From: Cyanobacterium sp. HL-69 | GTDB taxonomy: Bacteria > Cyanobacteriota > Cyanobacteriia > Cyanobacteriales > Cyanobacteriaceae | Direction of reading: 5' to 3' | DNA length: 64,000 nucleotides | Assembly (NCBI GenBank): GCA_002813895.1 | Contig: CP024912.1 | Coordinates: 1,364,001-1,428,000 of the forward strand | In this document: one piece after another, positions 59,364-64,000 of the stretch | Layout: every line of letters starts with the position of its first letter | How positions within the stretch are numbered: the stretch's first letter is position 1 | Notes under the pieces: generated by a model | Told to the model about the DNA's origin: nothing | Seen by the model: only the letters and a program-made list of their open reading frames with translations | Database searches by the model: none | Made by a program: the position numbers and the translations under genes

Positions 59364-59407
59364 AATAGTAAAATAAAGTTTAGTTAAAAGCTATAAAAAA
59401 TAATTAT

Positions 59408-59713
59408 ATGAGTCCCCTAAGAAAAACCTATGTCCTGAAATTATACGTAGCAGGAAACACCCCAAACTCCGTAAGAGCATTAAAAACTTTAAAGACCATT
59501 TTAGAAGAAGAATTTAAAGGAGTTTATGCTCTCAAAGTAATTGACGTTCTCAAAAATCCTCAACTAGCAGAAGAAGACAAAATCTTGGCCACTCCTACCC
59601 TTTCCAAAGTTTTACCGCCCCCCGTGCGAAAAATTATCGGCGATCTTTCCGACCGAGAAAAAGTCCTCATCGGTTTGGACTTACTCTATGAAGAAATCAA
59701 AGACCGAGAATAG
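59408..59713 (+). CDS. kaiB: Circadian clock protein KaiB
   Basis: The 101-residue protein has [79 protein letters not shown]. This is the thioredoxin-like fold-switching KaiB that counteracts KaiA on KaiC. It lies between kaiA and kaiC with spacers of 44 and 86 bases. Confidence 0.98.
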   Translation: MSPLRKTYVLKLYVAGNTPNSVRALKTLKTILEEEFKGVYALKVIDVLKNPQLAEEDKILATPTLSKVLPPPVRKIIGDLSDREKVLIGLDLLYEEIKDRE

Positions 59714-59799
59714 GTTATGATCTCCCATAATTAGATAAATAATAACTTTAAATAACAAATTTTTTTTAATATTTTTTTTAAATCGACTCAATATTAACA

Positions 59800-61365
59800 A
59801 TGTCTAAAGATTTTATTAGTAAGGAAAGGAAAGAAGAATTAAGGGCAAAAGGTGTCAAAAAAAGACGCACCATGATCGAAGGTTTTGACGAAATTAGCCA
59901 TGGTGGTTTACCCATCGCCCGAACAACCCTTGTTAGTGGTACATCTGGTACAGGAAAAACCCTCTTAGCTATTCAATTTCTTTACAACGGTATCAAACAC
60001 TTTGATTGCCCTGGTTTATTTGTCACCTTTGAAGAATCCCCCAATGACATTATCCAAAACGCCTATAGTTTTGGTTGGGATTTACAAACTCTTATTGATC
60101 AAGGAAAACTTTTTATTTTAGACGCTTCCCCAGATCCCGAAGGGCAAGAAGTGGTGGGAAATTTTGACTTATCAGCCCTCATTGAAAGAATCCAATATGC
60201 GGTTAATAAATACAAAGCTAAATTAGTATCCATCGATTCTGTCACCGCCGTTTTTCAGCAGTATGACGCCGCGTCCGTGGTACGCCGTGAGATTTTTCGC
60301 CTAGTGGCAAGATTAAAACACCTTGAAGTTACATCTATTATGACCACCGAAAGGATCGAAGAATATGGTCCTGTGGCACGGTTTGGGGTAGAAGAATTTG
60401 TGTCGGATAATGTGGTTATTGCCCGTAATGTCTTGGAAGGAGAAAGAAGAAGACGTACCATTGAAATCCTGAAGTTGCGCGGTACTACTCACATGAAGGG
60501 AGAATATCCTTTTACCATTACAGGGGATGGTATCAATATCTTTCCTTTGGGTGCGATGCAACTTACCCAGCGCTCTTCTAATGCCCGTAGTTCGTCTGGC
60601 ATCAAAACCCTTGATGAGATGTGCGGGGGTGGATTCTTCAAAGATTCTATTATCCTTGCCACAGGGGCTACTGGTACGGGTAAAACTCTGTTGGTTAGTA
60701 AGTTTTTGGAAGAAGGTTGTCGTCAGGGAGAAAGGGCAATTTTGTTTGCCTATGAGGAGTCGAGGGCTCAGTTATCCCGTAATGCTTCTTCTTGGGGTAT
60801 TGATTTTGAAGATATGGAGCGTAAGGGCTTGTTGAAACTGTTATGTTCTTATCCTGAGTCCGCTGGTTTAGAGGATCATTTACAGATGATTAAATCAGAG
60901 ATTGCGGAGTTTAAACCTAGTCGCATTGCCATTGATTCTTTATCGGCTTTGGCTAGGGGGGTTACTAATAATGCTTTTCGTCAATTTGTCATTGGGGTGA
61001 CGGGATATGCGAAACAGGAGGAGATTACTGGTTTCTTTACTAATACCACGGATCAGTTTATGGGAGCACACTCTATCACTGAATCCCACATTTCTACTAT
61101 TACGGATACGATTTTGATGTTGCAGTATGTGGAAATTAGGGGGGAAATGTCTAGGGCGATTAATGTGTTTAAGATGCGTGGTTCTTGGCATGATAAGGGT
61201 ATTCGGGAATATAGCATCAGTAAGGAAGGTCCTAATATTAAGGATTCGTTCCGCAATTATGAAAGGATTATCAGTGGTTCCCCTAGTCGCATTAGTGTGG
61301 ATGAGAAAAGTGAGTTATCCCGCATTGTTAAAGGGGTAAGGGATAAAACTCAAGATCCCATTTAG
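59800..61365 (+). CDS. kaiC: Circadian clock ATPase/autokinase KaiC
   Basis: The 521-residue protein has two RecA-like domains: CI with Walker A GTSGTGKTLL and FEESP, CII with GATGTGKTLL and YEESRAQ. The autophosphorylation pair is Ser432-Thr433 in SHISTITDT (the S431/T432 pair of S. elongatus with one-residue offset). The C-terminal FRNYERIISGSPSRISVDEKSEL is the KaiA-binding tail. It is the core clock oscillator. kaiABC are in one direction, so a shared transcript is probable. Confidence 0.98.
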   Translation: MSKDFISKERKEELRAKGVKKRRTMIEGFDEISHGGLPIARTTLVSGTSGTGKTLLAIQFLYNGIKHFDCPGLFVTFEESPNDIIQNAYSFGWDLQTLIDQGKLFILDASPDPEGQEVVGNFDLSALIERIQYAVNKYKAKLVSIDSVTAVFQQYDAASVVRREIFRLVARLKHLEVTSIMTTERIEEYGPVARFGVEEFVSDNVVIARNVLEGERRRRTIEILKLRGTTHMKGEYPFTITGDGINIFPLGAMQLTQRSSNARSSSGIKTLDEMCGGGFFKDSIILATGATGTGKTLLVSKFLEEGCRQGERAILFAYEESRAQLSRNASSWGIDFEDMERKGLLKLLCSYPESAGLEDHLQMIKSEIAEFKPSRIAIDSLSALARGVTNNAFRQFVIGVTGYAKQEEITGFFTNTTDQFMGAHSITESHISTITDTILMLQYVEIRGEMSRAINVFKMRGSWHDKGIREYSISKEGPNIKDSFRNYERIISGSPSRISVDEKSELSRIVKGVRDKTQDPI

Positions 61366-61567
61366 AGTCTGCTAAGTAAATCAGAAACTTTGATTGCTAA
61401 GAATTGAAGTGTAGTATTAAGCACCAAAAAATCTTCATTATCCATTCTCCATTATCAATTAACACCACGACCCATTTTTTCATTCAATCCTATGTAATAA
61501 TTAACTTTTGTTACGAAAATTTAAGTTATCATGGGGGGTGATGAGTCTTTATCGTGAAATTTAAGGA
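61366..61567. repeat. Repeat-bearing spacer after kaiC
   Basis: It contains AGAGTCTGCTAAGTAAATCAG near 61367 and CATTATCCATTCTCCATTATCAATTAACACCA-like sequence near 61438-61469, both related to repeats in the spacer ahead of kaiA. No hairpin terminator is obvious, so read-through to the next gene is possible. Confidence 0.55.
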
Positions 61568-63319
61568 ATGGAAGAAAAACTGCCCACCCACAGAATGGAG
61601 ATTACTGACGATCTCGATAAACTTTTACACATTTTACCGTTAAGTATCCAAAGTGCGATCGCCTCTCATCCCCAGAAAAAAAATCTGATTGAAATAGTTT
61701 TAGACTTAGGCAGAAAACCCGAAGCAAGATTTATCGATCATACCTGCTACCTAAGCGAAGATGTAGTGAGTCGGGAAGACTTGGAGCATTGTATTCCCAG
61801 AGTCGGACACTTCAGCGCCGACAACCGAGCAGGTATAGAAGGAACATTGCACCGCATTAGCGCCATCCGTAACCGCCAAGACAAAATTATTGGCTTAACC
61901 TGTCGTATTGGTAGAGCTGTATTCGGCACTATCTTGATGATCAGAGAATTGGTGGAAAGTGGGCAATCCATTCTTTTATTAGGTCGTCCAGGGGTAGGTA
62001 AAACCACTGCTCTTCGGGAAATCGCCAGAGTTTTGGCCGATGAACTGGAAAAAAGAGTGGTCATCATTGATACCTCCAACGAAATTGCAGGGGATGGGGA
62101 TATACCTCACCCCGCCATCGGTAGGGCAAGGAGAATGCAGGTAGCTCACCCCGAATTACAACATCAGGTAATGATTGAGGCGGTGGAAAACCATATGCCA
62201 GAGGTGATTATCATTGATGAAATTGGCACAGAATTAGAGGCGCTCGCCGCCCGTACCATCGCCGAGAGGGGGGTTCAATTGGTGGGTACCGCCCACGGTA
62301 ACTACTTGGAAAATTTGATCAAAAACCCCACCCTTTCTGATCTAATTGGGGGCATTCAATCTGTTACCCTAGGAGATGATGAAGCCCGTCGTCGTGGTTC
62401 TCAGAAAACGGTCTTAGAAAGAAAAGCCCCTCCTACCTTCGAGATTGCGGTGGAGATGTGGGAGCGCCAAAAATGGGTAGTCCATGAGGAAGTGGCTCAG
62501 ACGGTGGATAATATTTTGCGTGGTAGGCAGATTATTCCTCAGTTACGGCAGGTGGATGATGCAGGGCAGGTTTCCATTACCAGAGATCCTAATTTAGCTC
62601 CTAGTAACAGCGAAATTTCTAAGGTGTCTGAACCTCAGTGGGAAACTATGATGAATACTCCTAGCAAACCTTCGGGGTTGAGGGCATCGGGAAAAATGTA
62701 CCCTCCCAAAACTGAAACTCCTGCCCAAGTGGAATTTAACCAGCTGTTGGATAAATCTTGGTATCAGGCGGATGAGGTGAATAAAATTCGTACTCCAGGC
62801 CCTAATGGGGAGGATTGGCCGGTTTATCTTTATCCTTACGGTGTGGGGCGATCGCAATTAGAACAGGTCATAAACGTTCTTAAAATGCCCATTTCCCTTA
62901 CCAAAGACCTAGATTCTGCCGATGCAGTGTTAGCTTTGCGATCGCAAGTTAAACACCATGGGAAACTACTTCAGTTAGCAAAAAATAGTGAAGTACCCAT
63001 CTATAGCATCAAATCCAACAGCATCCCCCAAATTACCAGAGCCCTGCGCAAACTGGTGAACATGGACAACCCAGACAACCCAGAATCAGCGGATTTACGC
63101 CTATTTACCAAAGCAGGTAGTGACGACGAAATAGAAGCCCTAGAGGAAGCTAGACTCGCCGTAGAGCAAATAGTTATTCCCCAAGGGCAACCCGTGGAGT
63201 TATTACCACGCAATGCCAAGGTTCGCAAAATGCAACATGAGCTTATCGAACATTATCGTCTGCGTTCTGATAGTTTTGGTAATGAGCCCAATCGTCGCCT
63301 CAGAATTTATCCAGCTTAG
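61568..63319 (+). CDS. Ycf45-type AAA ATPase with R3H domain
   Basis: The 583-residue protein has an N-terminal domain (about 1-100), an AAA/SpoIIIAA-like ATPase with Walker A LLLGRPGVGKTTALREIARVL near 139 and Walker B EVIIIDEIG near 217, a middle linker, and a C-terminal R3H domain (VRKMQHELIEHYRLRSDSFGNEPNRRLRI). R3H domains bind single-stranded nucleic acids. The family is the cyanobacterial/plastid Ycf45 type; its function is not established. It follows kaiC after 200 bases on the same strand. Confidence 0.88.
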   Translation: MEEKLPTHRMEITDDLDKLLHILPLSIQSAIASHPQKKNLIEIVLDLGRKPEARFIDHTCYLSEDVVSREDLEHCIPRVGHFSADNRAGIEGTLHRISAIRNRQDKIIGLTCRIGRAVFGTILMIRELVESGQSILLLGRPGVGKTTALREIARVLADELEKRVVIIDTSNEIAGDGDIPHPAIGRARRMQVAHPELQHQVMIEAVENHMPEVIIIDEIGTELEALAARTIAERGVQLVGTAHGNYLENLIKNPTLSDLIGGIQSVTLGDDEARRRGSQKTVLERKAPPTFEIAVEMWERQKWVVHEEVAQTVDNILRGRQIIPQLRQVDDAGQVSITRDPNLAPSNSEISKVSEPQWETMMNTPSKPSGLRASGKMYPPKTETPAQVEFNQLLDKSWYQADEVNKIRTPGPNGEDWPVYLYPYGVGRSQLEQVINVLKMPISLTKDLDSADAVLALRSQVKHHGKLLQLAKNSEVPIYSIKSNSIPQITRALRKLVNMDNPDNPESADLRLFTKAGSDDEIEALEEARLAVEQIVIPQGQPVELLPRNAKVRKMQHELIEHYRLRSDSFGNEPNRRLRIYPA

Positions 63320-63336
63320 GGGATAGGGAATATTAC

Positions 63337-63361
63337 AAAAAAAAGGGGGTTGTACCCCCTT
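63337..63361. terminator. Bidirectional hairpin between the R3H ATPase and vipp1 genes
   Basis: AAGGGGGT (63343-63350) pairs with ACCCCCTT (63354-63361) around TGT. An A-run at 63337-63344 becomes a T-run on the minus strand, so it is a strong terminator for the minus-strand vipp1/pspA gene and a weaker one for the plus-strand gene. Confidence 0.85.
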
Positions 63362-63402
63362 AATCTTTATCATCTTAAAGCTCTGTGAACTATGTATGAT
63401 AC

Positions 63403-64000
63403 CTAGGAATTGAGTTGACGGCGTAATTCTTCCAAATCATCATCTACGGCACTACTAGAAGCCCCAGAAGCCACATGACTATCTTGGGGTTGACCTTCAG
63501 GAAGGGCGGCCGCAGGCTCTGAGCCTCCAGACATTTGTAATCTCATTTGTGCTAATTCATCATCCACATCAGAACCACCCTCCAAGGCTGCCCAGCGAGA
63601 TTCTTCCCCAGCCCCTGCCAATTCCCCAGCAGACTCAGAAACCGCTTCCATTTGTAATACCTTGTCTTCCATGCGCTCGAAAGCAGCACTAGCAGAGCTA
63701 GTATTAATATTGCTGATGGTGCTTTGTAATTGTTGATTTGCCTTGGCCGCACTGTAACGGGCTTTAAGCATATCTTTTTTAGTTTTTGCCTCAGAAATTT
63801 TGCTTTCCAAGGTAACGAGGTTTCTTCTTAACCCATCTACCTGAGTGCTTTGAGAATCCAACTGAGTTTTGAGGGTAGTTGCTACATCAGCAAAGGACTT
63901 TTTGCGCACGAGGGCTTCTCTGGCTAAACCTTCATCCCCTTTACTAAGAGCTAATTGAGCGCGTTGTTGCCATTTATTTGCTTCTGCTTGATTTTTTTGG
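63403..64000 (-). CDS. vipp1: Vipp1/PspA (IM30) family protein, C-terminal part (partial)
   Basis: About 198 codons are in the window; the frame runs through to base 64000 and the N-terminus is beyond it. The visible part is a long coiled coil (ALVRKKSFAD, LRRNLVTLESKISEAKTKKDMLKARYSAAKANQQLQ, ERMEDKVLQMEAVSESAGELAG) and an acidic, Ser/Ala-rich tail ending DDDLEELRRQLNS. The family forms membrane-remodelling rings needed for thylakoid maintenance. The tail after the coil is the extension that sets Vipp1 apart from bacterial PspA, so Vipp1 is the likelier name. Confidence 0.88.
   Translation of the reverse strand, partial: QKNQAEANKWQQRAQLALSKGDEGLAREALVRKKSFADVATTLKTQLDSQSTQVDGLRRNLVTLESKISEAKTKKDMLKARYSAAKANQQLQSTISNINTSSASAAFERMEDKVLQMEAVSESAGELAGAGEESRWAALEGGSDVDDELAQMRLQMSGGSEPAAALPEGQPQDSHVASGASSSAVDDDLEELRRQLNS

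Overview
The window is cyanobacterial chromosome, AT-rich, with dense GCGATCGC (HIP1) octamers inside and between genes. It holds cyanobacteria-specific genes: petH with a phycobilisome-linker (CpcD) domain, ndhS, ndhL, petG, phycocyanin lyases of the CpcS and CpcT type, crtQ, kaiABC, ntcB, Tic20 and Vipp1/PspA. Its dnaE is the split, intein-ended form. The low GC and gene content suggest a unicellular Cyanobacterium/Geminocystis-type genome, but genus is an inference. I see no prophage, CRISPR array or intact insertion sequence; this is a housekeeping region with short interspersed repeats in the spacers.

Layout. 1-4.3 kb: 3' end of a glycolate-oxidase FeS subunit, an M16 peptidase, an SH3 protein, then a stand-alone CpcD-domain gene, petH and ndhS in one direction. 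4.4-8.7 kb: aspartate aminotransferase, cytoplasmic alpha-amylase, small proteins, aat. 8.9-10.6 kb: ndhL-DUF3007-trpA opposite petG. 10.7-16.3 kb: glgA, a YrdC-type gene carrying an in-frame palindromic repeat, a WecG/TagA glycosyltransferase, fbp, and a methylglyoxal synthase/lipid kinase fusion. 16.4-29.3 kb: an orphan M41-like protease, hydrolase, tig-queF-AlkB-like, a three-repeat unknown protein, a degenerate YrdC paralogue, dus, rhodanese, thrC, PAP2, EamA and tRNA-Gly(GCC). 29.3-37.3 kb, mostly minus strand: HerA-like ATPase, DnaE-N plus intein-N, DUF3352, and a ProA-like protein lacking the catalytic Cys. 37.4-45.9 kb, plus strand: NarM-like, smpB, gatA, cpcS-like, cpcT, groES-groEL behind K-box and CIRCE elements, ligA. 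46-57 kb: Crp-like regulator facing ntcB, FAH-family protein, Tic20, era, ilvE, DUF2993, GerMN, crtQ. 57-64 kb: fabD, kaiA-kaiB-kaiC, a Ycf45/R3H ATPase, and the 3' part of vipp1.

Themes. Photosynthetic electron flow is represented by petH, ndhS, ndhL and petG; light harvesting by cpcS/cpcT and crtQ; carbon storage and flux by glgA, fbp, the amylase and MgsA; nitrogen control by ntcB, a NarM-like gene and two GTA-N8-TAC sites. The most unusual item is the extra CpcD-domain gene immediately upstream of petH. It is about 75% identical by hand alignment to the N-terminal domain of petH, yet carries many silent differences, which points to an old, selectively maintained duplication. Other items worth a second look are the Cys-less ProA paralogue, the degenerate YrdC paralogue, the three-repeat protein, and homologous repeat-bearing spacers on both sides of kaiABC.
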